DNA of 7,441 bases, taken from the NCBI GenBank assembly GCA_964607025.1, contig CAZSIL010000045.1, positions 1 to 7,441 on the forward strand, in the 5' to 3' direction. The notes below the pieces were generated by a model. It searched no databases. It was not told where the DNA came from and was given only the letters and a program-made list of their open reading frames with translations. Numbering within the stretch: the first letter of the stretch is position 1; each line of letters begins with the position of its first letter. This stretch comes from SIG565 sp964607025 (GTDB taxonomy: Bacteria > Bacillota > Clostridia > Oscillospirales > Acutalibacteraceae). The translations under genes were made by a program, and so were the position numbers. Shown piece by piece: positions 1 to 6,422 of this stretch.

Positions 1-74
1 AAGTGAATCTCCGTTGTAGTTAATGTTACGCATCAAACTTCGCGTAATGCTCGTTTATTGTTAAAAATGAATAT

Positions 75-150
75 AGGGGTATAGCTCAGCTGGTAGAGCA
101 TCGGTCTCCAAAACCGAGTGCCGAGGGTTCGATCCCTTCTGCCCCTGCCA
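75..150 (+). tRNA. tRNA-Trp (anticodon CCA)
   Basis: A complete cloverleaf can be read by eye. The 7-bp acceptor stem AGGGGTA/TGCCCCT has one T-G wobble. The D arm is GCTC/GAGC, and the anticodon stem TCGGT/ACCGA closes the loop CTCCAAA, with CCA at its centre. The T arm is GAGGG-TTCGATC-CCTTC. The discriminator base is G and the 3' CCA is encoded (148-150). It decodes UGG. No clear promoter is visible in positions 1-74, so it may be the last gene of a tRNA or rRNA transcript that starts outside the window. The only structure upstream is a weak 6-bp inverted repeat TTACGC/GCGTAA (26-31, 42-47). Confidence 0.97.
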
Positions 151-187
151 AAAAACAAAACACCGCTTTTGCGGTGTTTTGTTTTTT
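150..187 (+). terminator. Long symmetric terminator after tRNA-Trp, probably bidirectional
   Basis: A perfect inverted repeat begins at the last base of the tRNA. The arm A-rich/ACACCGC (150-166) and the arm GCGGTGT/T-rich (171-187) enclose a TTTT loop. The GC-rich core carries T runs on the + strand and, by symmetry, on the - strand. It should therefore end the tRNA transcript from the left and also serve the AraC-family gene that converges from the right (stop codon at 280-282). Confidence 0.9.
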
Positions 188-199
188 GATAGAGCTTAA

Positions 200-230
200 T
201 TGAACCCTTGGCACTCGGAGAGTGCCGGGT
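200..230. repeat. Hairpin with an inverted tRNA-Trp-like segment
   Basis: GGCACTC (210-216) and GAGTGCC (220-226) form a 7-bp stem around GGA. ACCC (204-207) and GGGT (227-230) extend the stem past a two-base bulge. Read on the - strand, positions 218-200 match positions 114-132 of the neighbouring tRNA-Trp (3' side of the anticodon stem through the T loop) at 17 of 19 bases. It could be an inverted fragment of the tRNA or a repeat that resembles it by chance. It is non-coding and lies between the stop of the AraC-family gene and the terminator. Confidence 0.55.
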
Positions 231-232
231 GA

Positions 233-272
233 GGTTGCGAGCGCGTCCGGTGGACGATGCAGCGAGCAAAAC
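233..272 (+). repeat. Structured hairpin repeat, copy 1 (beside tRNA-Trp)
   Basis: The inner hairpin is CGTCC (244-248), a GGT loop, then GGACG (252-256). The outer stem is TTGC (235-238) with GCAA (266-269), extendable to GGTT/AACC with a bulge. Between the stems lie GAGCG on the 5' side and AT-GC-AGCG on the 3' side. The same layout, with identical GAGCGC, GAT and AGCG blocks and compensatory stem changes, occurs on the - strand at 7292-7267 beside tRNA-Leu. This region is clearly richer in G+C than its surroundings. It resembles a REP-like palindromic unit, but the family name is unknown to me. Confidence 0.65.
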
Positions 273-279
273 CGTATCG

Positions 280-1164
280 TTAATCCATCCGATTTAATTG
301 ATTATTTCTATTGCGAAATTCGTTAGGTGTACATTTAAAATGTTTCTCAAAAGCATTATAAAGACTGTTGGAAGAATTAAAACCAACATTTAGGGCAATT
401 TGCTCAATTCTTAAATCGGTGTTAATAAGTAACTCAGCGGCAGTGATAACTCTTTTTTGGATTATCACCGAATAAAACGGCATACCGAAACGCTTTTTGG
501 CAATTCTATCAAGTTGCCTGCGGCTAATAAATAGTTTCTCAGCCACTTCTTCTGCATTTATGTTTTGATAGTATCTTCCCGAGATAATATCATCAATAAG
601 TGTCAACAGTTTTACATCCTTAACATCACTTTGGTAGTGTGTGTCTGTTAGAGTTGTAGTTTGCTTTAATGTTAAATCTGATATTTCGAGCAACGCTTTG
701 GCAAATGCCAGGGCGTTTATATAAGGCGCGGTTTTTTGGGGATTTTCGATAATATTTTTTATGATTTCACAAAAATCAGGACAATTACGGCAAATTATTG
801 GCTTAAAGCCAACCATAAAATGCCTGAGACGTTTATACACATCATAAAAATACTTTTGGTTGTTATGATTGCATGTAAATCCTACCGCGAGAGCAATCGA
901 GTTTTCTTTGGCTTCCTTAATATGAAATAAGTTGGGTGGTATGATTATTGCATCGTTTTCTTGCAACAAAATCGTTTCATTGTCAAGATGAATAAGGGTT
1001 TCTCCTTTCAGAGCAACAAAAACCTCCGAATAGGCATGGTCGTGCAGCAGATTATTAAAATTTGCCTTAATTTTCGCTTTAGGAACGGCTAAACTCCATA
1101 TTACCCCGATAGTAACATTTTCTATGTGTGCCCAAACATCAATATAGTTCTCGTTTAACTCCAT
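280..1164 (-). CDS. AraC-family transcriptional regulator with N-terminal cupin-like sensor
   Basis: This is a 294-residue one-component regulator. Residues about 25-95 look like the AraC-type cupin ligand-binding fold: H41, H43 and E47 in HDHAYSEVFV, then a conserved-looking PPNLFHI at 76-82. The C-terminal third holds the two helix-turn-helix units of the family: about 203-222 (NAEEVAEKLFISRRQLDRI) and about 252-285 (RIEQIALNVGFNSSNS, ending in the typical FEKHFKCTPNEFR). The central cysteines in CRNCPDFC (125-132) are noticeable and could be structural or metal-related, which is speculation. The start is supported by GGAG 8 bases upstream (complement of 1173-1176). The gene is divergent from the PnuC-like transporter with a 152-bp shared control region, so that transporter and its own promoter are the natural candidate targets. 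The inducer cannot be read from sequence. Confidence 0.9.
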   Translation of the reverse strand: MELNENYIDVWAHIENVTIGVIWSLAVPKAKIKANFNNLLHDHAYSEVFVALKGETLIHLDNETILLQENDAIIIPPNLFHIKEAKENSIALAVGFTCNHNNQKYFYDVYKRLRHFMVGFKPIICRNCPDFCEIIKNIIENPQKTAPYINALAFAKALLEISDLTLKQTTTLTDTHYQSDVKDVKLLTLIDDIISGRYYQNINAEEVAEKLFISRRQLDRIAKKRFGMPFYSVIIQKRVITAAELLINTDLRIEQIALNVGFNSSNSLYNAFEKHFKCTPNEFRNRNNQLNRMD

Positions 1165-1184
1165 AATAACAACTCCAATTAAAT

Positions 1185-1212
1185 ATTTTACAAATTAAAT
1201 CTGATTTGTCAA
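1185..1212 (-). promoter_or_regulatory. Predicted promoter of the 280-1164 regulator
   Basis: Read on the - strand, TTGACA (1212-1207) is a perfect -35 box. It is followed after 16 bp by TAAAAT (1190-1185), one mismatch from the -10 consensus. The start would be near 1178, giving a very short leader before the GGAG site and the ATG at 1164. The -35 box overlaps the CAATATTTA repeat at 1210-1218. Confidence 0.6.
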
Positions 1213-1268
1213 TATTTATATTAACAATTTAGCCATAAGATTTTTACAATGGCGAATTACAATATTTA
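1210..1268. promoter_or_regulatory. Paired CAATATTTA direct repeats in the divergent control region (possible operators)
   Basis: CAATATTTA occurs at 1210-1218 and again at 1260-1268, exactly 50 bp apart. The first overlaps the regulator's -35 box, and the second lies about 30 bp upstream of the transporter's -10 box. A shorter repeat, TTACAAT, occurs at 1244-1250 and 1257-1263. Spaced direct repeats that touch both promoters fit the binding mode of AraC-family dimers. The region is very A+T-rich, so chance repeats are possible. Confidence 0.3.
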
Positions 1269-1294
1269 CTTTAATTTTTAGTAGTGATATTCTT

Positions 1295-1303
1295 TGTTAT
1301 AAT
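1295..1303 (+). promoter_or_regulatory. Extended -10 promoter of the PnuC-like gene
   Basis: TGT followed by TATAAT (1298-1303) is a perfect -10 box with the TG extension at 1295-1296. No good -35 box lies 16-18 bp upstream, which fits an extended -10 promoter and possible dependence on an activator. Transcription would start around 1307-1312, leaving a very short leader. Confidence 0.55.
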
Positions 1304-1316
1304 CTGGTTTTAGGAG

Positions 1317-2018
1317 ATGTTTTGTGTGCAAAAGGATAAAGATAATTTATTTCTTACGGTTTCATTACTGATTACAGCGGTACTTATAACTGCTGCGGCA
1401 ATTATTTTCCATCAGTCTTTTCTAAGAATTATTCCGCTTTACGTTTCTTTGTTTGTGGGAATCCTTCAATCAAAGGTTAATCGTTACTCTTTTTTAATAG
1501 GCGGTATAAATTGTGTAATTTACTCGGCAGTATACGTTTATTACGGTATTTATGGCACGGCTGCATCTACCTTTTTTATTCAATTTCCGGTGCAAATTTT
1601 TTCTTTTATTAACTGGGGACGTCATAGTGTTGGTAACGAAGTTACATTTAGGTGGTTTACACCTAAAAAAAGAGCCATTCTTGCAACGGTAATAATTAGT
1701 GCACAATTAATTCTATTGTATTTTTTACATAAAAGCGGAGCGAAATATGTAGTTTTAGATAGTATTATGACAGTTTTAGGTATTGTTACCACAATCCTTG
1801 CATTTGTTCCGTATATTGAATATACCATTTCTCAGATTTCTGGTGCTATTTGTTCGTTGATTCTTTATATATTAATGTTAAAAGAAACACCCGAACAGGC
1901 AACCTATTTGGTTTTCACTGTTTTCTCATTAATTTGCATCTTTAAATCAGTGTTAAAGGCGAATAAGCTGTATCGTGTTCAAAGAAAAATCGAAAATGAA
2001 AATTCAGAGAATTGTTAA
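1317..2018 (+). CDS. PnuC-family transporter (nicotinamide riboside or related vitamin precursor), divergent substrate site
   Basis: This hydrophobic protein has up to 233 residues, close to the roughly 240 usual for PnuC, with about seven predicted membrane segments. The stretch at 53-102 (KVNRYSFLIGGINCVIYSAV through FSFINWGRH) aligns well with the E. coli PnuC block that begins KISNYFFGLINV and ends in YGWYAWSR. DSIMTVLGIVTTILAF (148-163) matches the DSCMMVLSIVAMIL region. PnuC proteins move nicotinamide riboside by facilitated diffusion, and related branches carry riboflavin or thiamine. Here the W-x-x-x-N position of E. coli PnuC (WVIIN) is S172 to G176 (SQISG), so the substrate is uncertain. 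The AGGAG site (1312-1316) touches the ATG at 1317. The in-frame GTG at 1326 sits 9 bases away and is the likelier start, giving 230 residues. No NadR, kinase or thiamine gene lies nearby. Its regulator is probably the divergent AraC-family protein. Confidence 0.75.
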   Translation: MFCVQKDKDNLFLTVSLLITAVLITAAAIIFHQSFLRIIPLYVSLFVGILQSKVNRYSFLIGGINCVIYSAVYVYYGIYGTAASTFFIQFPVQIFSFINWGRHSVGNEVTFRWFTPKKRAILATVIISAQLILLYFLHKSGAKYVVLDSIMTVLGIVTTILAFVPYIEYTISQISGAICSLILYILMLKETPEQATYLVFTVFSLICIFKSVLKANKLYRVQRKIENENSENC

Positions 2019-2031
2019 ATTAAGTACTGAC

Positions 2032-2068
2032 CACCCATTATCATCGGATAGTGGGTGTTATTATATTT
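2032..2068 (+). terminator. Terminator after the PnuC-like gene
   Basis: CACCCATTATC (2032-2042), loop ATCG, then GATAGTGGGTG (2047-2057) form an 11-bp stem with one G-T wobble. It is followed by TTATTATATTT, an interrupted and therefore moderate T tract. It lies 13 bases after the stop codon. Confidence 0.7.
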
Positions 2069-2109
2069 AACAATATTATATAACATTTTGTGACTTTAAA
2101 AAGAATATG

Positions 2110-2143
2110 TTGACGTGTTATGCTAATAATGTTATGATATAAT
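2110..2143 (+). promoter_or_regulatory. Promoter of the second AraC-family gene, with repeats in the spacer
   Basis: TTGACG (2110-2115), 17 bp, then TATGAT (2133-2138) is a good sigma-A-like promoter. An overlapping extended -10 (TGA followed by TATAAT, 2138-2143) is an alternative. The direct repeat GTTATG occurs at 2117-2122, between the -35 and -10 boxes, and at 2131-2136, overlapping the -10 box. A near-inverted copy, TATAACAT, lies at 2079-2086. A protein bound there would block the polymerase, so these may be autoregulatory sites. Confidence 0.55.
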
Positions 2144-2166
2144 AAAAACAGTAAAGGTACTTAACT

Positions 2167-2970
2167 ATGGTTGAATTGCATATTGGAAAATCAAAATATA
2201 AACTTGTGCGTATTGTTGAAGAAAAGTTCAAAACCGACATTAGCGGTCATAGACACGGTCCGCAAAGCTATGAAATACACTACTGTCTAAACGGTGTTGG
2301 GGAACTTGCGACAGAAAATGCTTACTATCCGTTAGAAGAAGGCGTTCTTTACATAACTGGGCCTAATATTTGGCACAGTCAGTTGGTCAATAATACCGAC
2401 ACATTGTGCGAACTTTGTCTTTATATTCAGATTATTTCGAGCGGTAACGATATACTTTCGAAAAATTTCAACAGTACACATTTTTGGATTGGATCAGCTA
2501 ACAATCAAATAAAAAACTTTTTTGAGTTTTTGTATCACACTCTAAACAAAGATTCTATCTACTCAAAAGAGATTCAGAAGCATTTAGCAGAGCTAATTAT
2601 AACCGAGCTTTCGCATCTGTATTCCGCTAATTTTGTCGCCGCTGGAAACGATATTCCCGATGATAAAAAATTCATCATTATAGAAGAAGCTTTTTTGTAT
2701 GATTATGCAAATATTACTATTGATGAGTTGGCGCTAAGAATCGGCTTGTCGGTTCGACAGACGCAGCGTATTCTAAAACAATATTACGGAGTTACTTTCA
2801 GGGATAAATGTATAAAATCCCGTATGGAAGCAGCGCAACTCTTGCTAAAAAAAGGGAAGAGCGTAAATCAGGTTGCACGCGAAGTGGGATATGCAAATAC
2901 GCCTTCTTTTATCAGAGCATTTAAAAAACTATATAATAAAACACCAACTAAGGTGATAAAAACTCAGTAA
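2167..2970 (+). CDS. AraC-family regulator with cupin sensor, upstream of fucI
   Basis: This is a 267-residue regulator. The N-terminal AraC-type cupin domain (about 20-90) shows H28 and H30 in GHRHGPQSYEIHYCLNG and a typical GPNIWH at 65-70. This arrangement is common in sugar-responsive members. The C-terminal DNA-binding domain has helix-turn-helix units at about 183-204 (ITIDELALRIGLSVRQTQRI) and about 232-253 (SVNQVAREVGYANTPSFIRA), ending FKKLYNKTPTKV. The start follows AAAGG at 2153-2157. The fucI gene begins 96 bp downstream in the same direction, and no terminator hairpin is visible between them. A joint transcript is therefore likely, with the protein probably sensing fucose, arabinose or a metabolite of them. 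That ligand is inferred from neighbourhood alone. It is not a close copy of the other AraC-family protein here; the two share only family motifs. Confidence 0.9.
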   Translation: MVELHIGKSKYKLVRIVEEKFKTDISGHRHGPQSYEIHYCLNGVGELATENAYYPLEEGVLYITGPNIWHSQLVNNTDTLCELCLYIQIISSGNDILSKNFNSTHFWIGSANNQIKNFFEFLYHTLNKDSIYSKEIQKHLAELIITELSHLYSANFVAAGNDIPDDKKFIIIEEAFLYDYANITIDELALRIGLSVRQTQRILKQYYGVTFRDKCIKSRMEAAQLLLKKGKSVNQVAREVGYANTPSFIRAFKKLYNKTPTKVIKTQ

Positions 2971-3066
2971 AGGAGCAGTGATAAGAAAAAACTTTAGGAA
3001 ATGTAATAACAAATTTTTTAGGCGCATTAACAAAAATATATTGATTATTGAAAAGGAGTAATTTTT

Positions 3067-4851
3067 ATGATGTATCCAAAAATTGGCATAAGACCCGTAA
3101 TTGACGGACGTTGGGGCGGTGTTCGCGAAGGTCTGGAAGTGCAGACAATGGGACTGGCTCAAGCCGCAGCTGACCTTATCAGCAACAACCTTAAATATCC
3201 TGACGGCACACCTGTTCAATGTGTAATTTCTGACACAACAATCGGTGGCGGTGCAGAAGCCGCTAAATGTGAAAGACAGTTTTCTACCGAAAACGTTGTT
3301 GCAACGTTAAGTGTTACACCTTGCTGGTGTTACGGCTCCGAAACCTTTGATATGAACCCTAATACCATTAAAGCGGTTTGGGGCTTTAACGGTACTGAGC
3401 GTCCTGGTGCGGTTTATCTTGCCGCCGTTATGGCAGCATATGCACAAAAAGGTCTTCCTGCGTTTTCGATATATGGAAGAAATGTTCAGGATATTGATGA
3501 TAGAACAATACCGGAAGACGTTAAGGAAAAAATTCTTCGTTTTGCGCGTGGTGCTATCGCTGTTGGTTGGATGAAGAATAAATCATACGTTAATATCGGT
3601 GGAATTTCCATGGGAATTGCAGGTAGCTACTGTAATGCCGATATGTTCCAAAAATATTTTGGCATACGTGCTGAATGGGTTGATATGAGTGAGATTTTAA
3701 GAAGAATCACTCTTGAAATTTACGACCACGATGAATATGATAAAGCACTAGCATGGATTAAAGAAAACTGTCCTGAAGGATTTGATTTAAACGAAGGCAA
3801 GGATCTGCCCGAAATTATTAGAAAGTCCAAGGTTGTTAATCCCGATAAGGACTGGGAATTCATTACAAAAATGACCATAATTATCAAGGATATTCTTTAT
3901 GGTAATAAAAAACTTGATGATATGGGTTGGCACGAAGAAGCCCTTGGCAAAAATGCAGTTGCTGGTGGCTTCCAAGGTCAGAGAAACTGGACCGACTGGC
4001 TCCCAAATGCTGACTTTACCGAGGCGATTATGGCATCCACTTTCGATTGGAACGGTCCTAAAACACCCACACCGTTTGCAACCGAAAACGATACACTAAA
4101 TGGTGTTGCTATGATGCTCGGAACTCTCGTATCTGGTAGCGCTCCTTGTTTCCACGATGTTCGTACATATTGGAGCCCTGAAGCTTGTGAAAGAGTTACG
4201 GGAATTAAGCCCGAAGGCATTGCTAAAGATGGATTTATCCACCTTATCAACTCAGGTGCGACCGCCCTTGATGGCACTGGTGCCAGCAAAAATGATAAGG
4301 GCGAGGGTTGTATGAAACCTTTCTGGGAAATGACAAAGGCAGATATCGCTGCTTGTCTTAATGCAACCGATTGGTGCAGAGCAAATTATGAATATTTCCG
4401 TGGCGGCGGTTTTTCAAGCCACTTCCGTTGCAGAGCAGAAATGCCCGTTACAATGCTTCGTGTTAACGTGATTGATGGTATCGGCCCCGTTATTCAGATT
4501 GCTGAAGGATATACTGCCGACCTTCCTGACAAAGCGCACAGTGTTATTGATAAACGAACCGACCCATCTTGGCCTACAACTTGGTTTGTTCCAAATCTTA
4601 CGGGTGAAGGTGCATTTAAGGACGTATATTCTGTTATGGCTAATTGGGGCGCCAATCATGGTGTAACGGTATACGGTCACGTTGGTTCAGACCTTATTAC
4701 TCTTGCTTCAATGCTTCGTATTCCTGTTAATATGCATAATGTTAGCAAAGATAAAATATTCCGTCCGCATTGCTGGGCGGCATTTGGAACCGAAGACAGT
4801 CAGGCGGCTGATTACAGCGCTTGCGCAACCTATGGTCCGATTTACAAATAA
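3067..4851 (+). CDS. fucI: L-fucose isomerase (also D-arabinose isomerase), complete
   Basis: This cytoplasmic ketol-isomerase interconverts L-fucose and L-fuculose, and in many organisms also D-arabinose and D-ribulose, using a Mn2+ ion. At 594 residues it is almost the same length as E. coli FucI (591), and its motifs are shared end to end: PKIGIRPVIDGR (4-15), TPCWCYGSET (84-93), WGFNGTERPGAVYLAA (105-120), GGISMGIAGS (178-187), GFQGQRNWTD (301-310), TYWSPEACERVTG (367-379), WPTTWF (502-507) and YSVMANWGANHGV (521-533). The metal and catalytic residues are in place: E340 (ATEND), D364 (HDVRTYW) and H531 (GANH), matching E337, D361 and H528 of the E. coli enzyme. AAGGAG lies 8 bases before the ATG; a second ATG follows at once. 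The gene is visibly richer in G+C and has more regular codon use than its neighbours, as expected for a well-expressed enzyme. No fuculose kinase, aldolase or sugar transporter is in the window. Confidence 0.97.
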   Translation: MMYPKIGIRPVIDGRWGGVREGLEVQTMGLAQAAADLISNNLKYPDGTPVQCVISDTTIGGGAEAAKCERQFSTENVVATLSVTPCWCYGSETFDMNPNTIKAVWGFNGTERPGAVYLAAVMAAYAQKGLPAFSIYGRNVQDIDDRTIPEDVKEKILRFARGAIAVGWMKNKSYVNIGGISMGIAGSYCNADMFQKYFGIRAEWVDMSEILRRITLEIYDHDEYDKALAWIKENCPEGFDLNEGKDLPEIIRKSKVVNPDKDWEFITKMTIIIKDILYGNKKLDDMGWHEEALGKNAVAGGFQGQRNWTDWLPNADFTEAIMASTFDWNGPKTPTPFATENDTLNGVAMMLGTLVSGSAPCFHDVRTYWSPEACERVTGIKPEGIAKDGFIHLINSGATALDGTGASKNDKGEGCMKPFWEMTKADIAACLNATDWCRANYEYFRGGGFSSHFRCRAEMPVTMLRVNVIDGIGPVIQIAEGYTADLPDKAHSVIDKRTDPSWPTTWFVPNLTGEGAFKDVYSVMANWGANHGVTVYGHVGSDLITLASMLRIPVNMHNVSKDKIFRPHCWAAFGTEDSQAADYSACATYGPIYK

Positions 4852-4853
4852 AC

Positions 4854-4888
4854 AAAAAAAGGATGATGTTTTTACATCATCCTTTTTT
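4854..4888. terminator. Bidirectional terminator between fucI and the convergent hydrolase operon
   Basis: GGATGATGT (4861-4869), loop TTTT, then ACATCATCC (4874-4882) form a perfect 9-bp stem. Seven A bases flank it on the left and six T bases on the right, so either strand reads as stem plus T tract. It lies just after the fucI stop and 16 bp from the stop of the - strand gene. Confidence 0.92.
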
Positions 4889-4903
4889 CTATATAGAACG
4901 CAA

Positions 4904-5845
4904 TTATTTTTCCGAAAAAAAGTTGTTTAATGTGTCATAGTATTTATCAGGTTCCGTTAAGAAACTAAGACCGTGTCCCGCACCTTTAACGGTTATAATT
5001 TGCTTTTTGGAAACACAGGCATCATAATTTTTTCGGCTCATTTCACACGGAACAAAATCATCAGCTTCGCCGTGGAAAAATATAACGGGAACGGTGCATT
5101 TTTTTAACGCTTGCTCGGCGGAAATCTCTTCGATATCAAATTTCCCGTAAATTTTTGCTCCCATTTTAACAAAGAAAAATGCGAGATCTGTCGGCAAGTG
5201 CATTTTTTTGATAACACGTTTAATTATATCTTTTGCTGAACTAAAACCGCAGTCGGCTAAAATTCCTATAACATTTTTAGGAAGGGAACAGCCGCCCGCA
5301 ATAAGCACTGTTGTAGCGCCCATAGAAATTCCTGTAAGTATAATCCTAACATCATCGCCAAAGAGTTTTATCATAAAATCAACCCAGGCAAGACAATCCT
5401 TATGCTCTTTTATGCCGAAAGTGATGACATTACCTTCACTTTTACCACTGCAACGTTGGTCAACAATTAAAGCATTTCGGCCCAATTTAAAGCAACGCTG
5501 AACACCACCCGCCAAATCACGTTCGGCTTTTCCGCGGTAGCCATGGAACATTAACTCTATCGGTGCATTTGGATTACACTCATAATATTTTCCGTAGAGG
5601 TTTAAACCGTCAAAAGATTTTATACAAAACTCGGTATGTGGAATTTGTGCGGTTTCGTTGATATAGGTCAAAATTTTGTTATGATACGGCTCATAGTCTT
5701 TGCCCTTTGGCAATACGGTATTATTGTTAATTTCTTTTCGCCGTTTCGATACATAAAACGCTATACGAAAGCAAATATATGATATTATGAAAAAGGCAAG
5801 AATAAGAATAAAAACAACCGAAATGATTATCCAAAGTATTTTCAT
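4904..5845 (-). CDS. Membrane-anchored alpha/beta hydrolase (serine hydrolase)
   Basis: This protein has 313 residues. Residues 4-31 form one strong hydrophobic helix followed by the basic SKRRK, so it is probably held in the membrane by its N-terminus. Which side the enzyme faces is not certain; the basic residues after the helix favour a cytoplasmic catalytic domain. The fold markers appear in order: oxyanion-type HGYRG (101-105), DQRCSGKSEG (129-138), nucleophile elbow GISMG with S174 (172-176), acid D262 in HGEADDFVP (258-266), and catalytic H291 in GAGHG (288-292). This pattern resembles the YqkD/BAAT-like group of extended lipase-, peptidase- or esterase-like hydrolases found in Firmicutes. 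The substrate cannot be named. The start is preceded by AGGTG, which overlaps the stop of the upstream CHR gene, and the 10-bp gap indicates one operon. Confidence 0.88.
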   Translation of the reverse strand: MKILWIIISVVFILILAFFIISYICFRIAFYVSKRRKEINNNTVLPKGKDYEPYHNKILTYINETAQIPHTEFCIKSFDGLNLYGKYYECNPNAPIELMFHGYRGKAERDLAGGVQRCFKLGRNALIVDQRCSGKSEGNVITFGIKEHKDCLAWVDFMIKLFGDDVRIILTGISMGATTVLIAGGCSLPKNVIGILADCGFSSAKDIIKRVIKKMHLPTDLAFFFVKMGAKIYGKFDIEEISAEQALKKCTVPVIFFHGEADDFVPCEMSRKNYDACVSKKQIITVKGAGHGLSFLTEPDKYYDTLNNFFSEK

Positions 5846-5855
5846 TTTTATTCAC

Positions 5856-6422
5856 CTACATTTTAAGAACGTATCCTGCCATAATTCCCACAACTGCCGA
5901 AATGCAAATAATGATTATCGGATGAACCTTTTTAAGTGCTAAAACAGTCATACTTAAAAATAAAACTAATGAAATATAGAATTGCGGTGTTGAAAACACC
6001 GAAAGCGTTATAGCAGTAGGGAAGAATACGGTGGCGCCAATGGACACGACCGCCGAGCCGATAAGTCCAATAACGGCGGGTTTTAGTCCCGACATACAGC
6101 CGACAACATATTTGTTGTCCTTGAATCTTTCAAAAAATGCCGCAATAACCAGTATGATTATAAACGACGGCATTACAACACCGAGAGTTGCGCATATACC
6201 ACCAAGAAGTCCACCCATTTGTGTACCAACATAGGTAGAAATATTTATAGCAAACGGACCGGGGGTGCTTTCGCTAACAGCAATAAAATTTACAAGTTCT
6301 GTATTACTAAGCCAACCAAGACGCTCAATTTCGGATTGTATAAGAGGAAGCATTGCATAGCCGCCACCTATAGTGAACAAACCGATTTTAAAAAATGTAA
6401 TAAATAATTGGAGAAAAATCAT
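5856..6422 (-). CDS. chrA: Chromate-transporter-family (CHR) half protein, second of a pair
   Basis: This 188-residue membrane protein has a single CHR domain; full-length two-domain ChrA proteins are about 400 residues. The signature GGGYAMLPL sits at 19-27 and SESTPGP at 50-56. Several hydrophobic segments follow to the C-terminus (GGICATLGVVMPSFIIILVI, the region after 108, and HPIIIICISAVVGIMAG). Its ATG overlaps the TGA of the upstream CHR gene by four bases, with GGAG supplied inside that gene's last codons, so the two are translationally coupled. Paired short CHR proteins work together in Bacillus to lower chromate in the cell. Many family members in anaerobes have no tested substrate, so chromate or sulfate is only a family-level guess. 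The hydrolase gene follows after 10 bp. Confidence 0.9.
   Translation of the reverse strand: MIFLQLFITFFKIGLFTIGGGYAMLPLIQSEIERLGWLSNTELVNFIAVSESTPGPFAINISTYVGTQMGGLLGGICATLGVVMPSFIIILVIAAFFERFKDNKYVVGCMSGLKPAVIGLIGSAVVSIGATVFFPTAITLSVFSTPQFYISLVLFLSMTVLALKKVHPIIIICISAVVGIMAGYVLKM

Noticed and set aside
1..74. End of an upstream protein gene at the window's left edge
   Set aside because: All three + strand frames hit a stop within the first 23 bases, which shows neither a recognisable C-terminus nor a usable reading frame. Nothing can be assigned.
33..269. 78-residue open frame on the - strand across tRNA-Trp and the hairpin region
   Set aside because: It is antisense to the tRNA and terminator. 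Its translated sequence is just tRNA and repeat read as protein, and it has no credible ribosome site.
2971..3066. Independent fucI promoter, terminator or catabolite-repression site in the gap before fucI
   Set aside because: Only weak pieces such as TTAACA at 3027-3032 were seen, with no matching -10 box. There is no hairpin and no clear cre-like palindrome.
3067..4851. Several open frames of 62-103 residues inside fucI on both strands
   Set aside because: They are shadows of a long conserved enzyme gene, lacking ribosome sites and recognisable domains.
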